The notes below the pieces were generated by a model that worked only from the letters and a program-made list of their open reading frames with translations, ran no database searches and was not told the DNA's origin. Of a DNA stretch of 64,000 bases, positions 20,874-37,392 are shown in pieces (position 1 is the stretch's first letter; each line of letters begins with the position of its first letter). This DNA is from Branchiostoma lanceolatum. Lineage: Eukaryota > Chordata > Leptocardii > Amphioxiformes > Branchiostomatidae. The stretch spans positions 19,409,269 through 19,473,268 of the forward strand of contig NC_089727.1 in assembly GCF_035083965.1 (NCBI RefSeq). The letters run 5' to 3'. The translations under genes were made by a program, and so were the position numbers.

Positions 20874-23268
20874 ATGGACGAAACTGTATACGAGGATGGT
20901 GACTTCCCGTCGTGGATTTCAGCAGCCAGCCAACCAGCTGACCTAAACCCCGCTACGGTGGACGAAACCGACATCTACGAAGATGTCGACGCCCCGTCGG
21001 AAATTTCGGCAGCCAGCAGGCCAGCTGACCTTAACCCTGCAACGGGAACCTCAGATGAACCAGGTAAGGTACTTTAATTTGCAGTTCCGAATGTTCCTGA
21101 AGCGACGATTATTTGATGAAAGAACAGAAGGAGGGGACTATTCAATATTTCCTGGCCCCGGCAACCATTTATTCACGTTTTCCCCTTTGTGTTTCTCTGG
21201 TCGTACTAGTATTCACAAGAGTCTCTGTGTAGTTGGATCTAACGATAAGTATACAACCACTGATCCTGGATCTGTCTCTCCAGATACCACTGGCTGCATT
21301 CCTAGAAGCTGTAGGAGAAGCCCTGGTCTGCCAAAAATCTTCACTAGCGCCATGATGAAGGCATCTGTTGTGGTGACCATTGTTATGTTCTGCTGTATGT
21401 TGGGCGCCATTTTCTTTCTAGGTGAGTGTTCTACAATCTGTTTGAAAAAAATTGTAGAATATAATAAACGAGAAAACAAAGTTGTTGATTTCTTTCCCTA
21501 CATTACATGCTGAATCTGTGTATTTTTACAGCGGTGAGGGTGTCGGACCTCCATCTTTCATTCAGTGAACTTGACCAAAAGACAACGAATGGTCTCTCAG
21601 ATCTGGAGCTATCAGCCAGCAAGCAAAAAAACCAAAAGGTGACTGATGATCTCTCAGATCTAAAGCTGGTAGTCAGCAAGCAAAACCAGAAGACAACTGA
21701 TGGTCTCTCAGATCTAAAGTGGTCAGTCCTCGACTGGTTTCAACAGGTAATTGGCAACTATGCGTTTCTAGACTGTAGCTTTAAAACATGAATGGAAGTC
21801 GGGAAGCTACTTAACCTTTAGAATTTCACTGTGTTATATTAGGTTCCCAGACAACAGACGACATAATACGCTTTTTTTGGTAATTGAGTATATGATATTC
21901 AAATTAAATGGAACAGATACTAGTCATCAAAACATACCGCTTCCATCCATTGTATTAAACATAATTGAACATTGAGGTTCTGTATTCACAGACTTGGAGA
22001 AAAACAGCAAATTTGTCAGGAAGGCTTGAAGAAAATGAGAAAGCTCTACAAAACATTGTAGCCGACGTTGCCCAGCTGACCAAATCCCGTTTGGAGAAAG
22101 AGAAAGAGAAAGAGAAGGAGACCATGCAACACACGGAAGGTAAAATGAAAAATACATAATCTTGTACAATTTTTGAGTCTAAATCCAAGCACTTAAAACA
22201 TTGAATATCCGCCTTGTTAAAAAAATGAATTGAAATGTAATCATAGAGACCAAAACAGAAATGTAAGACTTCAAATTGCGAGATTACAGTCAGAAAGGCA
22301 GCCAAGTCGCTTTATTCAAAATAACATTTTAGAAATGACGAGATTCTCTATTTTCAGTGACCTGTCCCGGCGGTTACCAGAAGTACCGTAAAGTTTGCTA
22401 CAAAGCCTTTGACACCATGAAGACGTTCAACGAATCGGCCAAGACCTGTCTGGCTGACGGGGGAACCCTCGCCATGCCCCGAGACTCCGGTATCAACGCC
22501 TTCCTTATCGCCTTGAAGAATGGAGTGAAGATGAATGGAGACTTCTGGTTCGGCTTAGATGATCAGCGAGAAGAAGGGGAGTGGGAATGGGTGGACGGCA
22601 CCGCACTGGGGACCGGCTACAACGCGTGGTCGCCAGGTGGTAATGATGGCAGAGACTTTGAACAGGACTGTGCCATGTACTGGGGGATCCAGTGGTTTGG
22701 TTGGAATTGTGTTGCGGAAGATCGTTTCATCTGTCAGGTCATACCGACAGGTTAGTCTTATAAGTTTATATCAGGCATCTTTTGTATCCCTTGTCCTGCT
22801 GAAGTTTCTTTACGCATTTTTTTCAATTATTTGATTTCCGAGTAATCAGGTCATTTTCCTTTGACTTTTTCTGGCCTGTGGGGGGATATGTGCGTTTTGC
22901 TGCGATGTGATGCGTTCAGCTAAAATATACCTCCAATCCGTATATATACAGGACCCACATACAGCCACTCTCTTTATAGAGACCCTGTATATAGGCTTTC
23001 CACAGGACAAGAGTTTCAATACGTGCAATTATGTTATTAATAAACTGTTGAGAAACCCTGACTCAGGAAACCCTACATCAATATCTAGTAGAAAATTATG
23101 CGTAATTTTATTTGCAAACTAACCTTCATCTCATCAAAAAGATATATCTTATTCTTTGATTTCATTGGATGAAAGATGAACAGAAACTTACCGGAAAGCA
23201 TAAGGATATGTGGAAAAATCAAAAATGTTTTTATTTGTTTTCTTCCTTTAGATTCTCCTGGCAAGTAG
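20874..23268 (+). CDS. type II transmembrane C-type lectin-like receptor, intact copy (unit 2)
   Basis: Exons 20874..21063, 21233..21421, 21532..21746, 21992..22139, 22358..22750 and 23252..23268 all have GT/AG ends and join in frame to 384 codons including stop. No signal peptide. Residues 1-106: cytoplasmic tail with Tyr6 (VYEDG) and Tyr35 (IYEDV, a YxxV motif). Residues 107-126: single membrane segment rich in V/F/C. Residues 127-247: heptad-like stalk with three SDLK..S.KQ repeats and an EKEKEK helix. Residues 248-378: C-type lectin domain with six Cys (long form, three disulfides expected) and FWFGLDDQ as the WIGL motif. The sugar/calcium motifs are altered: EPN is replaced by GGN and WND by WNC. 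The last exon adds DSPGK and stop. The first exon equals exons 1 and 2 of the neighbours fused. Probably a cell-surface receptor on the pattern of vertebrate NK-type lectins; ligand unknown. Confidence 0.85.
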
Positions 23269-25669
23269 CTGTGAATGACGAAACATGGACAGCAGCACAG
23301 ACTTCAGGCATCAAATTAGGACTTGGTAATCTGGGTGTGGAGATTACTTAATAGCTGACCAAAAGTAGCGTGCTGTGTGATTTTTGATTTAGTGACGTCC
23401 GTTTCTTACAATGTTGTCACTATAAGATTCAGTTAATCTTCAGTACAGTATTTTTAAATGACTGTAGGCTTAGTAAGAAAAACACTGTTAAATTGATGTT
23501 CATTTAAGCATCAAAAAGTATGATTTGTAACACTCAAACAATGTAAAAATATTGAAAGACAAACAAGCTAATGTGCAAAGCGTAGCTTATGAAATGTGGT
23601 TTGCCATGTGGAACAATTTTATTTTGATCGTATATCAAGACAGCCCTAACTGTTCGTTAAAATAACATTAGAGAAGGAAAAAGTATGACACTTTTCTCTT
23701 TGATTTATATGGTTATTGAATAAAAATGCTTACCATATATAACATTTATATGTAGAACTGACTGGACCTCTGGTTATCAATGGAATATAGTAAATAGAAA
23801 GGGGACATATAAGATCAATGTTTAAATCCTAATGTCATTTCCATTAACAAACGTTAACTGAAATGCATAGTTTTGAGAGTATGTTTGCAATTATAACTCG
23901 GCTGGTGCATCTTTTCCCCATCAGATGTATTTATATAAGAATTTTGCTTAGCCTTGACAAATGGGGAGTACAAGAGGGGAGTTTGGGCGTGGGGGGTGTC
24001 ATAAAAATTTGAGACTGTAAAGAAGTGAAGGACTGAAAACCCTGCGGTTACCCCACACGACGCTACAGATAGAGAAGCTGTACAAAGTGTAGTCTACCCC
24101 GAAAAACATGACAATTATTCCCAACAAGAAATAATTCTTTCAATGACAGCTCATATATTGAAAATAAACATGGCTTGTTGAATTTTCCATAAAGAATACA
24201 TCTAAAGATATTTTCTCTCTAATGATAAAACAAATAAAGAAGTAAACGTGTTAACGTGTGGATGGGGATAGCAATATTGTTCTCAATCTCAATAATTCTA
24301 TATACGTTATTGAGTAAAAGATAGATATGACCTTTGATAAAAGTCCGTACAAGTGTATGTAGTGAGTTTGATTAGTCTGCGCGCTAAGACAGTGGCACGT
24401 GCATACGCATTGTTTCATGCGTTAATACACGTGGTGCTTAACTTTTATTGTTGACATCGTCAGCGTCTCAATAACCATCATGACACTCCCCAATACACTG
24501 TCATAATTTACCTATATGTGTCATGTGAGTTTCTGTAAAAAAAAAACAATAATAATGCGAAAAGAAGTTATTAAAATCATAACAGTCCCCTACTAGATCT
24601 CTTATAAGATGAAGGTCTTTTGCATCTTTCTTTGTCCAAAGACCGGGATACCCGATCAGATGTAATCCATGAAAACCCTCTCACACTGTATCGCCCAGAC
24701 AATTATTGTGGGCGGAAAAAAAAGAAAGAAACAAGTAGCGCCGATATGAACGTCTGGAAACTCACAGTTGGGTAAACAAACTGGTGGCGAGAAGACGGCT
24801 GCCTACGATGGACTAAACCGACGTCTACGAGGATGTGGACTCCCCGTTTAGAACTTCGGCCGCCAGCAGGCCAGCTGACCAAGACCAATCAGTCTGCATT
24901 TGACAACAGTACTAAGAATCACGTCGTTGTTTTTGCATAGCGTTAATACCGCCAGTGTTAAACTTGATTGGTTCTCGTAGTACTTAACTGTGATAGGGTG
25001 ACAACATCAGCGTCAATAATCATTTTGACACTCCCAAAACACTGTCATAGTTTTCATACTGCCTTCTGTTACAGCTGTAAGGAGGTGGGGTGGAGGAGGA
25101 TCATTTAAATCTTAAAAGCCCCTTTCCAAGATGATTTCCTTTTCCTTTTCTTTGCACAAGTGTCATTGGAAGTTTTCTGATGTAGCCCATGTAGTCTCCT
25201 AACGGATTTCTCTCAAGATAAAGTTCTTTGCATCCTCCTTCTTTGTACAAAGACCTCAGCTGATGTGATTGATTTAGTCTTCTGGTAACTTAGCAACCAG
25301 ACAATCATTGTGGGCGTGAAGGATAGAAAGAAACAAGGTGGAGGCAGAGGGGGTTGAATCAACCCCTACAAGCCCAATTCCAAGATAAGATGATGTTCTT
25401 TTCTTTGCGCAAGTGCCATTTGAAGTTTTCTGATGTAGCCCTTGTATTCTCCCAACTGATCTCTTCCAGGATGAAGGTCTTTGCATCCTTCTTTGTACAA
25501 AGACCGGGCTCTCTAAGCTGATGTGGTCATCGATTTAATCTTCTGGTAACTAAGCAACCAGACAATTATTGTGGGCGGAAATGAAAGAAAGAAAACATAG
25601 AGCTGATATGAACGTCTAGAAACTCATATTCGGGTGAACAAGCTGGTAGCGAGAAGACGGCTGCCTGCG
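23269..25669. other. 3' flank of unit 2 and upstream region of unit 3
   Basis: No intact gene. Contains a relict exon 1 at 24806 (MD then stop), POU/SOX-like blocks at 24620, 25226 and 25481, and the conserved leader GAACGTCTAGAAACTCA before the unit 3 start codon. Confidence 0.6.
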
Positions 25670-28600
25670 ATGGACGAAACTGTATACGAGGATGGCGACT
25701 TTCCGTCGTGGAGTTCGGCAGCCAGCCAACCAGCTGACCTAAACCCCGCTACGGGAACCTCGGACGTACCAGGTAAAGTACTTTGCAGTTCTGAACGTTC
25801 CAAAAGCGACTACCATTCGGGAAAAGAACAGAAAAATAAGGACTACATAATATCTCCTGGTCCCGGCAACCATTTATTCACGTTTTCACGTTTGTGTTTT
25901 TTTCGGTCGTATCAGTATTTGCGACGGACGAAACCGACATCTACGAGGATGTCGACCCCCCGTCGGGAATTTCGGCAGCCAGCAGGCCAGCTGACCTAGA
26001 CCCTGCAACGGGAACCTCAGATGAATCTGGTAAGGTACTTTACGGTTCCGAATGTTCAAGCCGCTAGTTTTATTTGATAAAGGAACAGAAGGATGGGGCT
26101 GCACAATATTTTCTGGCCCCGGCAACCATCTATTCACGTTTTCACCTTTGCGTTTATCTGGTCGTATTCACTCTCTGTGTACTTGAAGATAACGATAGGT
26201 ATTCAACCACTGATCCTGGATCTATCTCTCCAGATACCACTGGCTGCATTCCTGGAAGCTGTGGGAGAAGCCCTGGTCTGCCAAAAATCTTCACTAGCAC
26301 CATAATGAAGGTATCTGTTGTGATGACCATTGTTATGTTCTGCTGTATGTTGGGCGCCATTTACTTTCTGGGTGAGTGTTGTAATCTGTTTGAAAATAAC
26401 TGGTAAAATATAATAAACGAGAAAACAAAGTTGTTGATTTCTTTCCCTACATTACATGCTGAATCTGTGTATTTTTACAGCGGTGAGGGTGTCGGACCTC
26501 CATCTTTCATTCAGTGAACTTGACCAAAAGACAACGAATGGTCTCTCAGAACTGAAGCTATCAGCCAGCAAGCAAAACAACCAGAAGGTGACTGATGATC
26601 TCTCAGATCTAAAGCTGTCAGTCAGCAAGCAAAACCAGGAGACAACTGATGATCTCTCAGATCTAAAGCTGTCAGTCCTCGACTGGTTTCAACAGGTAAT
26701 AGGCAGATATGCGTCTCTAGACAATAGCTTCAGAACATGAATGAAAGTCGGAAAACTACTTACATATCAACCTTTGAACTTTCACTCTGTTACTTTAGAT
26801 TCTCAGACATCAGACGACATTATGAACGTTTTGATAGCGCGACTATATGATACTCAATGTAAGTTTAGAACAAATTTTAGTCAACAAAACATGCCGCTTT
26901 CATCAATTTTGTTAAAAATTAGTTAACATTAAGGTTCTTTATTCACAGACTTGGAGAAAAACAGCGGACGTGTCAGGAAGGCTTGAGGAAAATAAGAAAG
27001 CTCTAAGCAACATTGCTACTGACGTTGCCCAGCAGATCCACTCCCGTCTGGAGATAGAGAAAGAGAAAGAGAAAGAGAAGGAGGAGAAAGAGAAGGATAC
27101 AATGCAACGCACGGAAGGTAAAATGAAGAATACATACTATTGTACAACTTTAAAAAAAGTCTAGGTCTAAATCGAAGCACTTAAAACATTGAATATCCGC
27201 CTTGTTCAAAAAATGAATGGAAAAGTAGTCATGGAGACAGAAACAGAAATATAAGCCTTCAAATTGCGAGATTACAGTTAGAAATGAAGCCAAGTCGCTT
27301 TATTCAAAATAACATTTTAGAAATGACGAGATTCTCCATTTTCAGTGACCTGTCCTGGTGATTACCAGAAGTATCGTGAAGTCTGCTACAAAGCCTTTGA
27401 CACCTGGAAGACGTTCAACGAATCGGCCAAGACCTGTCGGGCTGACGGGGGAACCCTCGCCATGCCCCGAGACGCCGGTATCAACGGCTTCCTCATCACC
27501 CTGAAGAATGGCGTGAAGATGAATGGAGACTTCTGGTTCGGCTTACATGATCAGCGAGAAGAAGGGGAGTGGGAATGGATAGACGGCACCGCTCTGGAGA
27601 CCAGCTACAACGCGTGGTCGCCAGGTGGTAATGATGGCAGAGACTTTGAACTAGGACTGCGCCATGTACTTTGGGATCGAGTGGTTTGGGTGGAACTGTG
27701 TTGCGGAAGATCGTTTCATCTGTCAGGTCATACCGACAGGTTAGTCTTATAAGTTTATATCAGGCATCTTATCTAACCCTTGTCCTGCTGACGTTTTTCA
27801 CGCTACGTATTTCATTCATTTGATTTCCGAGTAATCAGTCACGTTTCCCGTCGGCTGAACAGACAAATCACATAACCCCTATCCTGACCCTAATGATTCC
27901 TCCCCTGTTGCCTTTTGACCCTTCGTTCTTACCCCCTGAAAACTCATTCGTGGCTCTTCCTTCCATCGGTACGGTCACATTCCCGCCCAACCCTCTCCAT
28001 GTCTTATCCCAGAACAGCTGGAGCCTGAGTACGTTATCATGTTACCTATGCTTAGTTCCTTTTGTCTCGACCTGAGTGTTGACACATTCAACTCCCCTGT
28101 ACAAGGTGGTTTTAAGTACACCTGATAAATTCTCACTTGTTTATCACTCCGATAGTTTCTTAGACTGTAACTCAGATTTGTTACTCATCCAGTGCTTATG
28201 TTCTTGTTTTCGTTACTGTTCCGGCAATGACTTTATTCAGCCTCGATTATGATGATAGGCTGCCTTATCGTGATTGGTCGTTGAGGATTTACTTACGAGT
28301 CAGGATGCGTTAGACATCCACCGGTCAGAGCCTCGGTTTAACCGACCAGCCCGGCATTGGCTAAATACGTTTAACAGACCAAGGTAAAACGGTCGCCACC
28401 TCGCAGCATGATTTCTAAGTAAACAAGGGGACCCTGTATTATGATCATGTATAAGAATGAATATGGTATGGAAACAACGTGTGTAATACGAGAGTTGTTC
28501 TGTTTTTGATTCGAGGAGCCAATAAATGCCCGACCGTACTGAGTGACGGTGAGCTCACTACCCTAATTGTGTGTATGTTGTCTGTGAAATAGACGGGAAA

Positions 28601-29136
28601 CTTAGTTCTCTTCGGAGCTTGCGGAGAAGAGAAGGTCATTTTCCATTGACTTTTTCTTCGCTGCGAGGGGATCGGTGCGTTTTGCTGCGGTATGATGCGT
28701 TCAGTTGAAAAATACCCCCAACCCGTACATATATGCAGGACCCACATACGGGCGCTCTCTTCATGGAGAGCATATATAGGCTTTCCACAGGACAAGAGTT
28801 TCAATACGTGCAATTATGTTAAACTGTTGAGAAAAACTGACTCAGGAAACCCTACATCGATATCTAGTAGACAATTATGCGTAATTTTATTTGCAAACTA
28901 ACCTTCATTTCATCAAAAAGATATATCTTATTCTTTGATTTTATTGGATGAAAGATGAACAGAAACTTACGGGAAAGCATAAGGAAATGTCGAAAAATCA
29001 AAAATGTTTTTATTTATTTTCTTCCTTTAGATTCTCCTGGCAAGTAGCTGTAAATGACGAAACGTGGACAGAAGCACAGACTGCGGCCATAAAATTAGGA
29101 CTTGGTAATCTCGATAATGATATGGAAATCACTTAA
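25670..29136 (+). CDS. type II C-type lectin-like receptor with frameshifted lectin domain (unit 3)
   Basis: Exons 25670..25772, 25916..26029, 26189..26371, 26481..26695, 26949..27117, 27346..27739 and 29031..29136. Same plan as unit 2, with the tail split over two exons (YEDG and IYEDV). The acceptor of exon 3 used in unit 2 is lost (TGTGTAG became TGTGTAC) and an AG 9 bp downstream keeps phase. The lectin exon is 394 nt against 393 in unit 2: an extra T at 27652 (GAACTAGGAC against GAACAGGAC) shifts the frame after DFE and destroys the last three Cys. The shifted frame has no stop to the exon end and enters the terminal exon in its longer open frame, giving 428 codons including stop. Either a recoded protein, a pseudogene or a one-base error. 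The last intron holds an extra block of about 797 bp. Confidence 0.7.
27838..28634. mobile_element. ~797-bp insertion of unknown type in the last intron of unit 3
   Basis: Unit 2 reads GTAATCAGGTCATTTTCC without interruption; unit 3 has about 797 bp between GTAATCAG and GTCATTTTCC. The insert contains an AATAAA and ends in an inverted pair (TTCTCTTC/GAGAAGAGAA). A solo LTR is possible but TG...CA ends and a clear target duplication were not found. Confidence 0.4.
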
Positions 29137-31434
29137 TAGCTGACCAAAAGTAGCGTGCTGAGTGATTTTTTATTTATTGACGTCCGTTTCTTACAATGTT
29201 GTCACTATAAGAATCAGTTTCTCTTCAATGCAGTATTTTGAAATGACTGTAGGCTTAGTAAGAAAAACACTGTTAAATTAGAAATACATGTTCATTTTAG
29301 CATCTTCAAGTATGATTTGTAACACTTAAACAATTGAAAAATTAAACGCAAACGATATAATGTGCAAACCATGATTTATGGAAATGTGTATTGTAGAACA
29401 AAGAAATGTTTTGTTTTATTTATTTTAATAATACAACAAGGCTTACTGTTTGTATCTAGATTAGAGAAGGAAAAACATGACCCTTTTCTCTTCGATTTAT
29501 TTGCTTATTGTATACAAATGCTTACTATATATAACATTTATATGTAGAGCTAACTGTACTTCTGGTTATCAATGGACTATATTGAATAGAAAGGGGACAT
29601 TTAAGATCAATGTTTAAATCTTAATGTCATTGTTATTGATAAACGTTAAGTGAAATTCATAATTTTGAGAGTATTTTTGCAATTTTAAGCTGTTGCATCT
29701 TTTCCCCATCAGATGTATCAATTTTGCTTTGCCTTGACACATGTGCAGTACAAGAGTGGAGGTTGGGGTTGGGGTTGTCATAAAGATGTGAGGCTGTAAA
29801 GGAGTGAATGAGTGAAAACCCTGCGGTTACCCCACACGACACCACAGATAGAGAAGCTGTAGTCTATCCCCCAAAACCTGCCAATTATTCCAAACAAGAA
29901 TTATTTCAACCAATGACAGCTGGTGTATTGAAAATAAAGATCACTTATTGAATTTTGGACCATAACGAATACATTTTCTAAGTGTGTTTTTCTCTCTATG
30001 ATGTACACGACAATAGGTAAAGAAGTAAACTTGTAAACATGTGGAAAAGATAGCGATATTTTTTCTCCATATTTATACATGATGCTGAGAAAAAGGTTAA
30101 CCTGACCTTTTGATGAAAATCCGTACAAGTCTATGTAGTGAGTTCGATTAGTCTGCATTTTAAGACGCGCATACGCATTGTTACCTACGTCATTAGCCGT
30201 AGTACTTAGCTTTGATGGGTTGCATCGTCAACGTCTCAATTATTATCATGACACTCCCCAAAACTTTATCATACTGTACTTACATGTATCATCTGTGTTC
30301 CTGGAAAGCGCAACAGTGATATGAAGAGAAGTTATTGCAATCATAACAGTCCCCTACTAGACCTCGCATAAGATGAAGGTCTTTTGCATCTTTCTTTGTC
30401 CAAAGACCGGGTTACCCGATCAGATGTAATCCATGAAAACCCTCTCACACTGTATCGCCCAGACAATCTGTGTGCGGAAAAAAAGAGAAAGAAGCCAGTA
30501 GCGCCGATATGAACGTCTGGAAACTCACATTTGGGTAAACAAGCTAAGCTGGTGGCGAGAAGACGCCTGCCTGCGATGGACGAAACCGACATCTACGAGG
30601 ATGTCGACTCCCCGTTGAGAATTTCGGCCGCCAGCAGGCCAGCTGACCAAGACCAATCAGTCTGCATTTGACAACAGTACTAAGAATCACGTCGTTGTTT
30701 TTGCATAGCGTTAATACCGCCAGTGTTTAACTTGATTGGTTCTCGTAGTACTTAACTGTGATAGGGTGACAACATCAGCGTCAATAATCATTTTGACACT
30801 CCCAAAACACTGTCATAGTTTTCATACTGCCTTCTGTTACAGCTGTATGGAGGTGGGATGGAGGAGGATTATTTAAATCTTAAAAGCCCCTTTCCAAGAT
30901 GATTTCCTTTTCCTTTTCTTTGCACAAGTGTCATTGGAAGTTTTCTGATGTAGCCCATGCAGTCTCCTAACGGATCTCTTACAAGATGAAGTTCTTTGCA
31001 TCATCCTTTGTACAAAGACCTCAGCTGATGTGATCGATTTAGTCTTGTGGTAACTTAGCAACCAGACAGTTAGTGTGGGCGTGAAGCATAGACAGAAACA
31101 AGGTGGAGGCGGAGGAGGTTGAATTAACTCCTACAAGCCCCATTCCAAGATAAGATGATGATCCTTTCTTTGCGCAAGAGCCATTTAAAGTTTTCTGATG
31201 TAGCCCTTGTATTTTCCCAACTGATCTCTTCCAGGATGAAGTTCTTTGCATCCTTCTCTGTACAAAGACCGGGCTCTCTAAGCTGATGTGATCATCGATT
31301 TAATCTTCTGGCAAATTAGGAAACAGACAATTATTGTGGGCGTAAATCAAAGAAAGAAAACAAAGCGCTGATATGAACGTCTAGAAACTCACATTCGGGT
31401 GAACAAGCTGGTAGCGAGAAGACGGCTGCCTGCG
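29137..31434. other. 3' flank of unit 3 and upstream region of unit 4
   Basis: No intact gene. A relict exon 1 at 30577 still reads MDETDIYEDVDSP before losing its donor. POU/SOX-like blocks lie at 30384, 30994 and 31234. Collinear with the equivalent regions at 19065-20873 and 23800-25669. Confidence 0.6.
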
Positions 31435-32474
31435 ATGGACGAAACTGTATACGAGGATGGCGACTTCCGGTCGTGGAGTTCGGCAGCCAGCCAACCAGCT
31501 GACCTAAACCCCGCTACGGGAACCTCGGACGTACCAGGTAAAGTACTTTGCAGTTCCGAATGTTCCAAAAGCGACGACCATTCGGGGAAAGAACAGAAGA
31601 ATAAGGACTACAAAATGTCTCCTGGCCCAGGCAACCATTTATTCACGTTTTCATGTTTGTGTTTTTCCGGTCGTATCAGTATTTGCGATGGACGAAACCG
31701 ACATCTACGAGGATGTCGACTCCCCGTCGGGAATTTTGGACGCAATCAGGCCAGCTGACCTAAACCCTGCAACGGGAACCCCAGATGAATCAGGTAAGGT
31801 ACTATTCAGTTTCGAATGTTCAAGCAGCGACGATTATTTGACGAAGGAACAGACGGTTGGGACTACATAATAATTCCTGGGCCCAGCAACCTCCTTTTCT
31901 CCTTTGCGTTCCTCTTGTCGTATTACATGCAGGGTTCACATTCATACCTCTCTGCTTAGTAGAAGCTGACGACTGGTGTAAAATAGTCGATCCTAAATCT
32001 GTCTCTTCAGATACCACTGGCTGCATCCCTATAAGCTGCAGGGGAAGCCAAGGTCAGTCCAGAGTCTGCACCAGCGCCATGATGAAGGCATCTGTTGTGG
32101 TGACCATTTTTCTGTTCTGCTGTATGTTGGGAGCCATTTTCTTCCTAGGTGAGAGTTCTACAATCTGTTCGAAAATAACAGGTAGAATATGATAGAGGAG
32201 GAAACAAAGCTGTTTATCTTTTGCTCTACATAACATGCTGAATTTCTGCATTTCTATAGTGGTGAGAGTGTCGGACCTAAACCTTTCATTCGGTAAACTT
32301 GACCAAAAGACAACGAATGGTCTCTCAGATCTGAAGCTATCAGCCAGCAAGCAGACCAACATGAAGGTGACCGACGATCTGTCAGATCTAAAGCATGTAG
32401 TCAGCAAGCAAAGCCAGAAGATAACTGATGGTCCCTCAGATCTAAAGCGGTCAGTCCTCGACTGGTTTCAACAG
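31435..32474 (+). pseudogene. truncated C-type lectin-like receptor (unit 4), no stalk helix or lectin domain
   Basis: Exons 31435..31537, 31680..31793, 31960..32148 and 32260..32474 match the tail, membrane and first stalk exons of units 2 and 3 with all phases kept. The donor after LDWFQQ is destroyed (CAG/AT instead of CAG/GT at 32475), and the sequence then departs from the family at about 32588, where a nucleotidyltransferase gene begins on the other strand. Stalk exon 2, the lectin domain and the terminal exon do not exist here. If transcribed, translation through 32475 would stop at about 32510. Most likely dead. Confidence 0.8.
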
Positions 32475-32567
32475 ATAATAGGCAAATATGCGTCTCTAGA
32501 CTGTAGCTAATTTTTTAAAACATGAATGAAAGTCGGGAAGCTACTTAGCCTTTGGAATTTCACTATG

Positions 32568-37033
<4,466 letters not shown>

Positions 37034-37202
37034 TCCACCATTTCTGAAGCCACTTGATGCTGCAGTTACAAAGGGAGAGTGGTGGTCCTTCCGTGCTGTC
37101 ACGTCTTGTTGTCGTTGCTTACGCGCTGACCTCTATGAGAACCGATAAGAACCCGTGTTAATAATAAAAGCCAGTGATTGTATTATTCAGTGCACAAACA
37201 GA

Positions 37203-37392
37203 CACTGCACGAAATGGCCTCGTATCCCGGCGTATACGTAGAGGGATTCCTCCGGAAATATTCCATATCCCGGTGCGGATTTAGCGTATCCGTTAAAACT
37301 AACGGATACGCTAAATCTGCACCGGGATATGGAATATTTCCGTAGGAATCCCTGTACGTATACGCCGGGATACGAGGCCATTTCGTGCAGTG
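37203..37392. mobile_element. 190-bp palindromic CACTA-like MITE, copy B
   Basis: Same length and ends as the copy at 10329 (CACTGCACGAAATGGCC and inverse). Flanked by AGA on both sides (37200-37202 and 37393-37395). The duplicate locus at 61211 has the empty site CAAACGGACTTTGATCC (GGA for AGA). It therefore inserted after the duplication, just upstream of copy 1's first exon. Confidence 0.87.

Noticed and set aside
26806..26862. Possible small exon between stalk exons of unit 3 (TTTAG ... GTAAGT)
   Set aside because: In the incoming phase it gives a stop or breaks the next exon's frame, and unit 2 lacks the donor; direct joining of the flanking exons is in frame.
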